A stretch of DNA of 64,000 nt from Agelas oroides (lineage: Eukaryota; Porifera; Demospongiae; Agelasida; Agelasidae): assembly GCA_949130485.1 (NCBI GenBank), contig OX422205.1:4508415-4572414 (forward strand), in the 5' to 3' direction. Of this stretch, positions 22,516-35,888 are shown in pieces. Position numbers and translations under genes: made by a program. Under the pieces are notes generated by a model that worked only from the letters and a program-made list of their open reading frames with translations, ran no database searches and was not told the DNA's origin. Numbering within the stretch: the stretch's first letter is position 1; every line of letters starts with the position of its first letter.

Positions 22516-25500
22516 AGTCAAGAAGAGCAATGGTGGAATGAAGTAGACACATGTAGAGCCAAGTAGAGTCTTGGTAGAATGTAGTAGAGCCATGATAGAG
22601 TGTAGTAGAGCCACGTAGAGCAAAGTAGAGCCATAGTAGGGTGAAGTAGAACCAAGTAGAGCCATTATAGAATGTAGTAGAGTCATGTGGAGCCGAGTAT
22701 AGGTGTGGTAGAGTGTACTAGAGGAAAGTAGAGTCAAGTAGAGTCATGGTAGAATGTAGTAGAATCATGTAGAGTCAAGTAGAGCCAAGGTAGACTGTAG
22801 TAGAGTCATGTAGAGTCAAGTAGAGCCATGGTAGAGTGTAGTAGAGTGAAGTAGAGTCAAGTACGGCCAATGTAGAATGTACTAGAGTGATTCAGAGTCA
22901 AGTAGAGCCTTGGTAGAATGTAGTAGAGCCATGGGAGACTGTAGGAGTATCAGGTACATCCAAGTAGATCCACGGTAGAGTGTAATAGCGTCATGTCCAA
23001 GCTAGTAGAGCCACGGTAGAATGTAGAAAAGTAATCATAGAGTGTAGTAGAGATAAGTAGAACCAAGTACAAGTATGGTAGAGTGTAATAGAGTCAAGTA
23101 GAGTCAAGAAGAGCAATGGTGGAATGAAGTAGGGTCATGTAGAGTCAAGTACAGCCTTGGTAGAATATAGTAGAGCCATGGTAGAGTGTAGTAGTGCCAC
23201 GTAGAGCAAAGTAGAGCCATAGTAGAGTGAAATAGAACCAAGTACAGGTATGGTAGAGTGTAATAGAGTCATGTGGAGCCGGGTGGAGGCGTGGTAGAGT
23301 TTAGTAGAGGAAAGTAGAGTCAAGTAGAGCCATGGTAGAATGTAGTAGAGTCATGTAGAATCAAGTAGAGCCATGATAGAGTGTAGTAGAGTGAAGTAGA
23401 GACAAGTACGGCCATAGTAGAATGTAGTAGAGTAATGTAGACTCAAGTAGAACCTTAGTAGAATGCAGTAGAGGCATAGCAGACTGTAGTAGTGCCAGGT
23501 ACAGCCAAGTAGATCCATGGTAGTGTGTAGTAGAGTCATGTCGAAGCTAGTAGAGCGACGGTAGAATGTAGAAGAGTAATGATAGTGTGTAGTAGAGCTA
23601 GGTAGAACCAAGTTGAGCAATGTTAGAGTGTAGTGGAGTCAAGTAGAGTCAAGAGGAGCAATGGTGGAATGAAGTAAAATTATGTAGATCAAGTAGATCC
23701 TTTGTAGAATGTAGTAGAGCCATGGTAGAACAAACTAGAGCCATGGTAGAGTGAAGTAGAACCAAGTGGAGCCATTGTAGAGTGTAATAGAGTCATGTGG
23801 AGCCGAGTAGAGGCTTGGAAGGGTGTAGTAGAGGAAAGTAGAGTCAAGTAGAGCCATGGTAGTATGTAGTTGAGCCATGTAAAGTCAAGCCGAGCCATGG
23901 TAGAGTGTAGTAGAGTCATGTAGAGCCTTGGTAGAATGTAGTAGAGTCATGGTAGAGTGTAGTAGAGCCACGTAGAGCAAAGTAGAGCCATAGTAGAGCG
24001 AAGTAGAACCAAGTAGAGCCATGGTAGAGTGTAGTAGAGTCAAGTAGTGTCAAGAAGAGCAATGGTGGAATGAAGTAGAGCCATGAAGAGTCAAGTAGAG
24101 CCTTGGTAAAATATAGTAGAGCCATGGTAGGGTGTAGTAGAGCCACGTAGAGCAAAGTAGAGCCATAGTAGAGTGAAGTACCAAGTAGAGCCATTGTAGA
24201 GTGTAGTAGAGTCATGTGGAGCCGTGTGGAGGCGTGGTAGAGTGTAGTAGAGGAAAGTAGAGTCAAGTAGAGCCATGGCAGAATGTAGAAGAGTCAGGTG
24301 GAGTCAAGTAGAGCCATGGTAGAGTGTAGTAGAGTCATGTAGAGTCAAGTAGAGCCATGGTAGAGTGTAGTAGAGTGAAGTAGAGTCAAGTTTGGCCATG
24401 GAAGAATGTGGTAGAGTCATGTAGAGTCATGTAGTGCCATGCTAGAGTGTAGTGGAGTGAAGTAGAGTCAAGTACGGCCATGGTAGAATGAAGTAGAGCC
24501 ATGGCAGACTGTAGTAGTGCCAGGTACAGCCAAGTAGATCCATGGCAGAGTGTAGTAGAGTCATGTCAAAGCTAGTAGAGCCATGGTACAATGTAGAACA
24601 GTAATAATAGAGTGTAGTAGAGATAAGTAGAACCAAGTACAGCCATGGTAGAGTGTAATAGAGTCAAGCAGAGTCAAGAAGAGCAATTGTGGAATGAAGA
24701 AGAGTCATGTAGATCCAGTAGAGCCTTGGTAGCATATCGTAGAGCCATGGTAGAGAGTAGGAGAGCCACGTAGAGCAAAGTAGAGGCATAGTGGAGTAAA
24801 GTAGAAACAAGTAGAGCCATTGTAGAGTGTAGGAGAGTCATGTGGAGCCGAGTGGAAGCATGGTAGAGTGTAGTAGAGGAAAGTAGACTCAAGTAGAGCC
24901 ATGGTAGAATGTAGTAGAGTCATGTAGAGTTAAGTAGAGCCATGGTAGAGTGTAGTAGAGTGAAGAAGAGGCAAGTACGTCCATGGTAGAATGTAGTAGA
25001 GTCATGTAGAGTCATGTAGAGCTTTGGAAGAATGTAGTAGAGCCGTGGCAGACTGTAGTTGTGCCAGGTACAGCCAAGTAGATCGATGGTCAGAGTGTAG
25101 TAGAGTCATGTCGAAGCTACTAGAGCCACGGTAGAATGTAGAAGAGTAATGACAGAGTGTAGTAGAGCTAAGTAGAACCAAGTAGAGCCATGGTAGAGTG
25201 TAGTGGAGTCAAGTAGAGTCAACAAGAGCAATGGTGGAATGAAGTAGAATCATGTAGATCAAGTAGAGCCTTGGTAGAATGTAGTAGAGCCATGGTAGAG
25301 TGAAGTAGAGCCATGTAGAGCAAAGTAGAGCCATAGTAGAGTCAAGTAGAACCAAGTAGAGCCATTGTAGAATGTAGAAGAGTCATGTGGAGCCGAGTAG
25401 AGGCGTGTTAGAGTGTAGTAGAGGAAAGCAGAGTCAAGTAGAGCCATGGTCCAGTGTAGTAGAGTCATGTAGAGTCAAGTAGAGCCATGGTAGGGTGTAG

Positions 25501-28500
25501 TAGAGTGAAGTAGAGTCAAGTTTGGCCATGGTAGAATGTAGTAGAGTCATGTAGAGTCAAGTAGAGCCATGGTAGAGTGTAGTGGCGTGAAGGAGAGTCA
25601 AGTACGGTCATGGTAGAATGTAGTAGAGCCTTGGCAGGCTGTACTAGTGCCAGGTACAGCCAAGTAGATTCATGGTAGAGTGTAGTAGAGTCATGTCGAA
25701 GCTAGTAGATCTAGAGCCACGATAGAATGTAGAAGAGTAATAATAGACTGTAGTAGAGCTAAGTAGAACCAAGTAGAGCCATGGTAGAGGGTAGTAGGCT
25801 CAAGTAGAGTCAAGAAGAGCAATGGTGGAATGAAGTAGAGTGATGTAGTGCCAACTAGAGCCTTGGTAGAATGTAGTAGAGCCATGGTAGAGTGTAGTAG
25901 AGGAAAGTAGAGCCATAGTAGGGTGACATAGAACCAAGTAGAGCCATTATAGAGTGTAGTAGAGTCATGTGGAGCCGAGTAGAGGCATGGTAGAGTGTAG
26001 TAGAGGAAAGTAGAGTCAAGTAGAGCCATGGTAGAATGTAGTAGAGTCATGTAGAGTCAAGTAGAGCCATGCTAGACTGTAGTAGAGTCATGAAGAGTCA
26101 AGGAGAGCGTTGGTAGAGTGCAGTAGAGTGACGTAGAGTCAAGTACGGCCATGGTAGAATGTAGCAGAGTGATGTAGAGTGACGTAGAGCCTTGGTAGAA
26201 TGTAGTAGAGCCATGGTAGACTGTAGTAGTATCAGGTACATCCAAGTAGATCCATGGTAGAGTGTAGTAGAGTCATGTAGAGTCAAGTAGAGACATAGTA
26301 GAGTGTAGAAGAGTGAAGTAGAGTCAAGTAGAGCCTTGGTAGAATGTAGTAGAGACATGGTAGAGTGTAGTAGAGCCACGTAGAGCAAAGTAGAGCCATA
26401 GTAGAGCGAAGTAGAACCAAGTAGAGCCATGGTAGAGTGTAGTAGAGTCAAGTAGAGTCAAGAAGAGCAATGGTGGAAAGAAGTAGAGCCATGTAGAGTC
26501 AAGTAGAGCCTTCGTAGAATATAGTAGAGCCATGGTAGAGTGTAGTAGAGCCGCGCAGAGCAAAGTAGAGCCATAGTAGAGTGAAGTAGAACCAAGAAGA
26601 GCCATTGTAGAATGTAGTAGAGTCATGTGGAGCCGAGTGGAGGCGTGGTAGAGTGTAGTAGAGGAAAGTAGAGTCAAGTAGAGCCATGGTAGAATGTAGT
26701 AGACTAAGGTACATTCAAGTAGAGCCATGGTAGAGCGTAGTAGAGTCATGTAGAGTCAAGTAGAGCCATGGTAGGGTATAGTAGAGTGAAGTAGAGTCAA
26801 GTTCGGCCATGGTAGAATGTAGTTGAGTCATGTAGAGTCAAGCAGAGCCATGATAGAGTGTAGTGGCGTGAAGTAGAGTCAAGTACGGTCATGGTAGAAT
26901 GTAGTAGAGCCTTGGCAAACTGTAGTAGTGCCAGGTACAGCCAAGTAGATCCATGGTAGAGTGTAGTAGAGTCATGTCGAAGCTAGTATAGCCACGGTAG
27001 AATATAGAAGAGTAATGATAGAGTGTAGTAGAACTAAGTAGAACCAAGTAGAGCCATGGTAGAGGGTAGTAGCCTCAAGTAGAGTCAAGAAGAGCAATGG
27101 TGGAGTGAAGTAGAGTCATTTAGAGCCAAGTAGAGCCTTGGTAGAATGTAGTAGAGCCATGGTAGAGTGTAGGAGAGCAAAGTAGAGCCATAGTAGGGTG
27201 AAGTAGAACCAAGTTGAGCCATTATAGAGTGTAGTAGAGTCATTTGGAGCTGAGTAGAGGCGTGGTAGAGTGTAGTAGAGGAAAGTAGGGTCAAGTAGAG
27301 CCATGGTAGAATGTAATTGAGTCATGTAGAGTCAAGTAGAGTCATTGTAGAGTGTAGTAGAGTGAAGTAGAGTCAAGTACAGCCATGGTAGAATGTAGTA
27401 GAGTCATGTAGAGTCAAGTAGAGCCTTGGTAGAATGTAGTAGAGCCATGGCAGACTGTAGTAGTGCCAGGTACAGCCAAGTAGATCCATGGTAGAGGGTA
27501 GTAGAGTCATGTCGAAACTGGTAGAGTCACGGAAGAATGTAGAAGAGTAATTACAGAGTGTAGTAGAGCTAACTAGAACCAACGAGAGCCATGATAGAGT
27601 GTAGTAGAGTCAAGTAGAGTCAAGAAGAGCAATGGTGGAATGAAGTAGAGTCATGTAGATCAAGTAGAGCCTTGGTAGAATATAGTAGAGCCATGGTAGA
27701 ATGTTGGAGAGCCACGTAGAGAAGAGTAGAGCCATAGTAGAGTGATGTAGAACCAAGTAGAGCCATTGTAGAGTGTAGTAGAGTCATGGAGCCGAGTGGA
27801 AGGATGGTAGAGTGTAGTAGAGGAAAGTAGAGTCAAGTAGACCCATGGTAGAATGTAGTAGAGTCATGTAGAGTCAAGTAGAGCCAAGGTAGAATGTAGT
27901 AGAGTGAAGAAGAGTCAAGTACGGCCATGGTAGAATGTAGTAGAGTCATGTAGAGTCAAGTAGAGCTTAGGAAGAATGTAGTAGAGCCATGGCAGACTGT
28001 AGTAGTGCCAGGTACAGCCAAGTAGATCCATGATAGAGTGTAGTAGAGTCATGTCGAAGCTAGTAGAGCAACGGTAGAATGTAGAAGACTAATGACAGAG
28101 TGTAGTAGAGCTAAGTAGAAGCATGTAGAGCCATGGTAGAGTGTAGTGGAGTCAAGTAGAGTCAAGAAGAGCCTTGGTAGAATGTAGTAGAGCCATGGCA
28201 GAGTGTAGTAGAGCCATCTAGAGGAAGTAGAGCCATAGTAGAGTGAAGTAGAACCAAGCAGAGCCATTGCAGAGTGTAGTAGAGTCATGTGGAGCCGAGT
28301 AGAGGCGTGTTAGAGTGTAGTAGAGGAAAGTAGAGTCAAGTAGAGCAATGGTAGAATGTAGTACTGTCATGTAGAGTCAAGTAGAGCCATGGTAGAGTTT
28401 AATAGAGTCATATAGAGTCAAGAAAAGCCATTCTAGAGTGTAGCAGAGTGAAGTAGAGTCATGTACGGCCATGATAGAATGTAGTAGAGTCATGTAGAGT

Positions 28501-31500
28501 GAAGTAGAACCTTGGTAGATTATACTAGAGCCATGGTAGAGTGTAGTAGAGCCACGTAGAGCAAAGTAGAGCCATAGTAGAGTGAAGTAGAACCAAGTAG
28601 ATCCATTGTAGAGTGTAGTAGAGTCAAGTGGAGCCGAGTAGAAGCGTGGTAGGGTGTAGTAGAGGAAAGTAGAGTCAAGTACAGCCATGGTACTATGTAG
28701 TAGAGTATTGTAGAGTCAAGTAGAGCCATGGTAGAGTTACGTAGAGTCATGTAGAGTCAAGTAGACACATGGTGGAAAGAAGTAGAGCCATGTAGAGTCA
28801 AGTAGAGCCTTGGTAGAATATAGTAGAGCCATGGTAGTGTGTAGTAGAGCCATGCAGAGCAAAGTAGAGCGATAGTAGAGTGAAGTAGAACCAAGAAGAG
28901 CCATTGTAGAGTGTAGTATAGTCATGTGGATCCGTGTCAATGCGTGGTACAGTGTAGTAGAGGAAAGTAGAGTCAAGTATAGCCATGGTAGAATGTAGTA
29001 GAGTCAGATAGAGTCAAGTATAGCCATGGTAGAGTAGTAGAGTCATGTAGAGTCAAGTACAGCCATGGTAGGGTGTAGTAGAGTGAAGTAGAGTGAAGTT
29101 CGGCCGTGGTAGAATGTAGTAGAGTCATGTAGAGTCAAGTAGAGCCATGGTAGAGTGTAGTGGAGTGAAGTAGAGTCAAGTACGGTCATGGTAGAATGTA
29201 GTAGAGCCTTGGCAGACTTTAGTAGTGCCAGGTACAGCCAAGTAGATCCATGGTAGGGTGTAGTAGAGCCATGTCAAAGCTAGTAGAGCCACGGTAGAAT
29301 ATAGAAGAGTAATGATAGAGTGTAGTAGAGCTAAGTAGAACCAAGTAGAGCCATGGTAGAGGGTAGTAGGCTCAAGTAGAATCAAGAAGAGCAATGTTGT
29401 AATGAAGTAGAGTCATGTAGAGCAAAGTAGAGCATTGGTGGAATCTAGTAGAGCCATGGTAGAGTGTAGTACAACAAAGTAAAGCCATAGTAGGGAGAAG
29501 TAGAACCAAGTAGAGCCATTATAGAGTGTAGTAGAGTCATGTGGAGCCGAGTAGAGGCGTGGTAGAGTGTAGTAGAGGAAAGTAGAGTCAAGTAGCGCCA
29601 TGGTAGAATGTAGTAGAGTCATGTAGAGTCACGTAGAGCCTTGGTAGAATGTACTAGAGACATGGTAGACTGTAGCAGTATCAGGTACATCCAAGTAGAT
29701 CCATGGTAGAGTGTAATAGAGTCATGTCGAAGCTAGTAGAGCAACGGTAGAGTGTAGAAGAGTAATCATAGAGTGTAGTAGAGATAAGTAGAACCAAGTA
29801 CAGCCATGGTAGAGTGTAGTAGAATCAAATAGAGTCAAGAACAGCAATGGTGGAATGAAGTAGAGTCATGTAGAGTCAACTAGAGCCTTGGTAGAATATG
29901 GTAGAGCAATGGTAGAGTGTAGCAGAGCCACGTAGAGGAAAGTCGAGCCATAGTAGAGTGAAGTAGAACCAAGTAGAGCCATTGTAGAGTGTAGTAGAGT
30001 CATGTGGAGCCGAGTTGAGGCGTGGTAGAGTGTAGGAGAGGAAAGTAGAGTCAAGTAGAGCCATGGTAGAGTGTAGTAGAGTGAAGAAGAGGCAAGTACG
30101 GCCATGGAAGAATGTAGTAGTGTCATGTAGAGTCAAGTAGAGCTTTGGTAGAATGTAGTAGAGCCATGGCAGACTGTAGTAGTGCCAGGTACAGCCAAGT
30201 AGATCCATGGTAGAGTGTAGTAGAGTCATGTCGAAACTAGTAGAGCCACGGTAGAATGTAGAAGAGTAATGATAGAGTGTAGTAGAGCTAAGTAGAACCA
30301 AGTAGAGCCATGGTAGAGTGTAGTAGGGTCAAGTAGAGCAAAGTAGAGCCATAGTAGGGTGAAGTAGAACCAAGTAGAGCCATAATGTGTAATAGAGTCA
30401 TATAAAGACGAGTACAGTCGTGTTAGAGTGTAGTAGAGGAAAGTAGAGTCAAGTATAGCCATGGTAGAATGTAGTAGAGTCATGTAAAATCAGTTAGAGC
30501 AATGGTAGACTGTAGTAGAGTGATGTAGAGTCAAGTAGAGCCATGGTAGAGTGTAGTAGAGGGAATTAGAGTCAAGTACGGCCATGGTAGAATGTAATAG
30601 AGTCATGTAGAGTCAAGTAGAGACTTGGTAGAATGTAGTAGAGCCATGGCACAATGTAGTAGTATCAGGTACATCCAAGTAGATCCATGGTAGAGTGTAA
30701 TAGAGTCATGTCGAAGCTAGTAGAGTCACGGTAAAATGTAGAAGAGTAATGATAGAGTGTAGTAGACCTAAGTAGAACCAAGTAGAGCCATTGTAGAGTG
30801 TGGTAGAGTCACGTGGAGCCTAGTGGAGGTGTGGTAGAGTGTAGTAGAGGAAAGTAGAGTCAAATAGAGCCATGCAAGAATGTAGTAGAGTGATATAGAG
30901 TCAAGAAGAGTCATGGTAGAGTGTAGTAGATTGAAGTAGAGTCAAGTACGGCCATGGTAGAATGTAGTATAATCATGTGGAGTCAAGTAGAGCCTTGGTG
31001 GAATATAGTAGAGCCATGGCAGACTGTAGTAGTGACAGGTACAGCCAAGTAGATCCATGGTAGAGGGTAGTAGAGTCATGTCGAAACTAGTAGAGCTACG
31101 GAAGAATGTAGAAGAGTAATGATAGAGTGTAGTAGAGCTGAGTAGAACCAAGTGGAGCCATGATAGAGTGTAGTAGAGGCAAGTAGATTCAAGAAGAGCA
31201 ATGGTGGAATGAAGTAGAGTCATGTAGAGTCAAGTAGAGTCTTGGTAGAATGTAGTAGAGACGTGGTAGAGTGTAGTAGAGCCATGTAGAGCAAAGTACA
31301 GCCATAGTAGAGTGAAGTAGAATCAAGTAGAGCCATTGTAGAGTGTAGTAGAGTCATGTGGAGCCGAGTGGACACGTGGTAGAGTGTAGTAGAGGAAAGT
31401 AGAGTCAAGTAGAACCATGGTAGAATGCAATAGAGTCATGTAGAGTCAAATAGAGCCATGGTAGAGTGTAGTAGAGTGAAGTAGAGTCAAGTACGGTCAT
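22516..31500 (+). repeat. Diverged satellite without near-identical HOR copies
   Basis: The same modules and phrase order continue, but copies here are visibly more divergent from one another. The part at about 22.75-23.65 kb is a mutated relative of 20.51-21.40 kb (offset about 2,241). The 23.9-24.27 kb and 26.4-26.75 kb stretches resemble each other at an offset of about 2.4-2.5 kb. Unique small changes such as GAGCTTAGG, GGAAGTAGAGCC and TCTAGAGCC are scattered through it. The long minus-strand open frames here have no conserved protein character. No transposon, RNA gene or promoter is seen. Confidence 0.8.
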
Positions 31501-33634
31501 GGTAGAATGTAGTAGAGCCAGCAGACTGTAGAAGTGCCAGGTATAGCCAAGTAGATCCATTGTAGAGTGTAGTAGAGTCATGTGGACGCTAGTAGAGCCA
31601 CGGTAGAATGTAGAAGATTAATGATAGAGTGTAGTAGAGCTAAGTAGATCCAAGTTGAGACATGGTAGAGTGTAAGAGAGTCAAGTAGAGTCAAGAAGAG
31701 CAACGGTGGAATGAACTAGAGTCATGTAAAGTGAAGTAGAGCCTTGGTAGGATGTAGTAGAGCAATGGTAGAGTGCAGTAGAGACACGTAGAGGCACTGT
31801 AGGGTGTAGTAGAGTCATGTCGAGCCGAGTACAGCCATGGTAGAGTGTACTAAAGGGAAGTAGAGTCAAATAGAGCCATGGTAGAGTGTAGTAGAGTGAA
31901 GTAGAGTCAAGTAGAGCCTTGGGATAGTGTAGTAGAGTGAAGTAGAGTCAAGTACGGCCATAATAGAATGTAGTAGAGTCATGTAGAGTCAAGTAGAGCC
32001 TTGGTAGAATGTAGTAGAGCCAGCAGACTGTAGTAGTGCCAGGTACAGCCAAGTAGATCCATGGTAGAGTGTAGTAGAGTCATTTCGAAGCTAGTAGAGC
32101 CACGGTAGAATGTAGAAGAGTAATGATAGAGTGTAGTAGAGCTAAGTAGAACCAAGTAGAGCTATGGTAGAGTGTAGTGGAGTCAAGTAGAGACAAGAAG
32201 AGCAATGGTGGAATGAAGTGGAATCATGTAGATCAAGTAGAGCCTTGGTAGAATGTAGTATAGCCATGGTAGAGTGAAGTAGAGCCACGTAGAGGAAAGT
32301 AGAGCCATAGTAGAGTGAAGTAGAACCAAGTAGAGCCATTGTAGTGTGTAGTAGAGTCATGTGGAGCCGAGTAGAGGCGTGATAGAGTGTAGTAGAGGAA
32401 AGTAGAGTCAAGTAGAGCCATGGTAGTATGTAGTAGAGTCATGTAGAGTCAAGTAGAGTCATGGTAGAGTGTAGTAGAGTCATATAGAGTCAAGTAGAGC
32501 AATGGTAGAGTGTAGTAGAGTCAAGTAGAGTAAAGTACGGCCATGGTAGAATGTAGTAGAGTCATGTAGAGTCAAGTAGAGACTTGGTAGAATGTAGTAA
32601 AGCCATGGCAGACTGTAGTAGTGCCAGGTACAGCCAAGTAGATCGATGGTAGAATGTAGTAGAGTCATGTCGAAGCTAGTAGACCCACGGTAGAATGTAG
32701 AAAAGTAATTCATGATAGAGTGTAGTAGAGCTAAGTAGAACCAAGTTGAGCCATGGTAGAGTGTAGTAGAGTGAAGTAGAGTCCAGAAGAACAATGGTGG
32801 AATGAAGTAGGGTCATGGAAACTCAAGTAGAGCCTTGGTAGAATGTAGTAGTGCCATGGTAGGGTGCAGAAGAGCCACGTAGAGCCATTTTAGAGTGTAG
32901 AAGAGTCATGTGGAGCCGAGCAGAGGCGTGGTACAGTGTAGTAGAGTAAAGTAGAGTCAAGTAGAGCCATGGTAGAGTGTAGTAGAATGAAGTAGAGTCA
33001 AGTACGGCCATGGTACAATGTTGTAGAGTCATGTAGTGTCAAGTAGAGCCATGGTAGAGTGTAGTAGAGGAAAGTAGAGCCATAGTAGGGTGACATAGAA
33101 CCAAGTAGAGCCATTATAGAGCGTAGTAGAGGCATGTGGAGCCGAGTAGAGGTGTGGTAGAGTGTAGTAGAGGAAAGTAGAGTCAAGTAGAGCAATGGTA
33201 GAATTTAGTAGAGCCATGTAGAGTCAAGTAGAGTCAAGTAGAGCCATGGTAGAGTGTAGTAGAGTGAAGTGGAGTCAAGTACGGCCATGGTAGAATGTAG
33301 TAGAGTCACGTAAAGTCAAGTAGAGCCATGGTAGAGGGTAGTACAGTGAAGTAGAGTCAAGTATGGCCATGGTAGAATGTAGTAGAGTCATGTAGAGTCA
33401 AGTAGAGCCTTGGTAGAATGTAGTAGAGCCAGCAGACTGTAGTAGTGCCAGGTACAGCCAAGTAGAACCATGGTAGAGTGTAGTAGAGTCATGTCGAAGC
33501 TAGTACAGCCACGGTAGAATGGAGAATATTAATGATAGAGTGTAGTGGAGCTAAGTAGAACCAACTAGAGCCATGGTAGAGTGGAGTGGAGTCAAGTAGA
33601 GTCAAGAAGATCAATGGTGGAATGAAGTAGAAGC
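31501..33634 (+). repeat. Start of the second HOR dialect; partner of 36.8-37.55 kb
   Basis: From about 31,515 the module GCCATGGCAGACTG also occurs as GCCAGCAGACTG, with a 2-bp TG deletion. This form is common from here to the right end; I did not notice it to the left. The segment at about 31,688-32,450 matches about 36,796-37,550 (offset 5,108, falling to 5,097), including GAGGCACTGTAGGG, GGGATAGTG and GCCATAATAG markers. The rest is ordinary satellite. Confidence 0.75.
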
Positions 33635-34761
33635 ATGTAGATCAAGTAGAGCCTTGGTAGAATGTAGTAGACCATTGGTAGAGTGTAGTAGAGCCACGTA
33701 GAGCAAAGTAGAGCCATAGTAGAGTGAAGTAGAACCAAGTAGAACCATTCTAGAGTGTAGTAGAATCATGTGGAGCCGAGTAGAGGCGTGGTAGAGTGTA
33801 GTAGAGGTAAGTAGAGTCAAGTAGAGCCATGGTAGTATGTAGTAGAGTCATGTAGAGTCAAGTAGAGCCATGGTAGAGTATAGAAGAGTAATGATAGAGT
33901 GTAGTAGAGGTAAGTAGAACCAAGTAGGGCCATGGTAGAGTGTAGTGGAGTCAAGTAGAGTCAAGAAGAGCAATGATGGAATGAAGTAGAATCATGTAGA
34001 TCAAGTAGAGCCTTGGTAGAATGTAGTAGAGCCATGGTAGAATGAAGTAGAGCCACGTACTGCAAAGTAGAGCCATAGTAGAGTGAAGTAGAACCAAGTA
34101 GAGCCATTGCAGGGTGTAGTAGAGTCATGTAGAGTCAAATAGAGCCATGGTAGAGTGTAGTAGATTCATATAGAGTCAAGTAGAGCCATGATAGAGTGCA
34201 GTAGAATGAAGAAGAGTCAAGTACTGCCATGGTAGAATGTAGTAGAGTCATGTCGAGTGAAGTAGAAACTTGGTAAAATGTAGTAGAGCCATGGCAGTCT
34301 GTAGTAGTGCCAGTTACAGCCAAGTAGATCCATGGTAGAGTGTAGTAGAGTCATGTGGAACCGAGTGGAGGCATGGTAGAGTATAGTGGAGGAAAGTAGA
34401 GTCAAGTAGAGTCATTGTAGAATGTAGTAGAGTCATGTAGAGTCAAGTAGAGCCATGGTAGAGCGTAGTAGAGTGAAGCAGTGTCAAGTACGGCCATGGT
34501 AGAATGTAGTAGAGTTATATAGAGTCAAGTAGAGCCTTGGTAGAAAGTAGTAGAGCCAGCAGACTGTAGTAGTGCCAGGTACAGCCAAGTAGATCCATGG
34601 TAGAGTGTAGTAGACTCTTGTCGAAGCTAGTAGAGCCACGGTAGAATGTAGAAGAGTAATGATAGAGTGTAGTGGAGCTAAGTAGAACCAAGTAGAGCCA
34701 TGCTAGAGTGTAGTGGAGTCAAGTAGAGTCAAGAAGAGCAATGATGGAATGAAGTAGAATC
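33635..34761 (+). repeat. 1,127-bp HOR, unit 1
   Basis: Near-identical with 34762-35888 at an offset of 1,127 bp. It contains two internal, partly similar phrases that both begin ATGTAGATCAAG and lie 359 bp apart. Private changes from unit 2 are few, for example GAAGCATG against GAATCATG near the start. Distinctive markers of this HOR are CACGTACTGCAAAG and GCCATTGCAGGG. Confidence 0.87.
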
Positions 34762-35888
34762 ATGTAGATCAAGTAGAGCCTTGGTAGAATGTAGTAGAGC
34801 CATGGTAGAGTGTAGTAGAGCCACGTAGAGCAAAGTAGAGCCATAGTAGAGTGAAGTAGAACCAAGTAGAACCATTCTAGAGTGTAGTAGAATCATGTGG
34901 AGCCGAGTAGAGGCGTGGTAGAGTGTAGTAGAGGTAAGTAGAGTCAAGTAGAGCCATGGTAGTATGTAGTAGAGTCATGTAGAGTCAAGTAGAGCCATGG
35001 TAGAGTATAGAAGAGTAATGATAGAGTGTAGTAGAGGTAAGTAGAACCAAGTAGGGCCATGGTAGAGTGTAGTGGAGTCAAGTAGAGTCAAGAAGAGCAA
35101 TGATGGAATGAAGTAGAATCATGTAGATCAAGTAGAGCCTTGGTAGAATGTAGTAGAGCCATGGTAGAATGAAGTAGAGCCACGTACTGCAAAGTAGAGC
35201 CATAGTAGAGTGAAGTAGAACCAAGTAGAGCCATTGCAGGGTGTAGTAGAGTCATGTAGAGTCAAATAGAGCCATGGTAGAGTGTAGTAGAGTCATATAG
35301 AGTCAAGTAGAGCCATGATAGAGTGCAGTAGAATGAAGAAGAGTCAAGTACTGCCATGGTAGAATGTAGTAGAGTCATGTCGAGTGAAGTAGAAACTTGG
35401 TAAAATGTAGTAGAGCCATGGCAGTCTGTAGTAGTGCCAGTTACAGCCAAGTAGATCCATGGTAGAGTGTAGTAGAGTCATGTGGAACCGAGTGGAGGCA
35501 TGGTAGAGTATAGTGGAGGAAAGTAGAGTCAAGTAGAGCCATTGTAGAATGTAGTAGAGTCATGTAGAGTCAAGTAGAGCCATCGTAGAGCGTAGTAGAG
35601 TGAAGCAGTGTCAAGTACGGCCATGGTAGAATGTAGTAGAGTTATATAGAGTCAAGTAGAGCCTTGGTAGAAAGTAGTAGAGCCAGCAGACTGTAGTAGT
35701 GCCAGGTACAGCCAAGTAGATCCATGGTAGAGTGTAGTAGACTCTTGTCGAAGCTAGTAGAGCCACGGTAGAATGTAGAAGAGTAATGATAGAGTGTAGT
35801 GGAGCTAAGTAGAACCAAGTAGAGCCATGCTAGAGTGTAGTGGAGTCAAGTAGAGTAAAGAAGAGCAATGTTGGAACGAAGTAGAATC
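34762..35888 (+). repeat. 1,127-bp HOR, unit 2
   Basis: This unit repeats unit 1 almost base for base, including odd spellings such as GAAACTTGGTAAAATG, CCAGTTACAGCC and GACTCTTGTCGAAGC. The shared private spellings indicate a recent tandem duplication. Confidence 0.88.
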
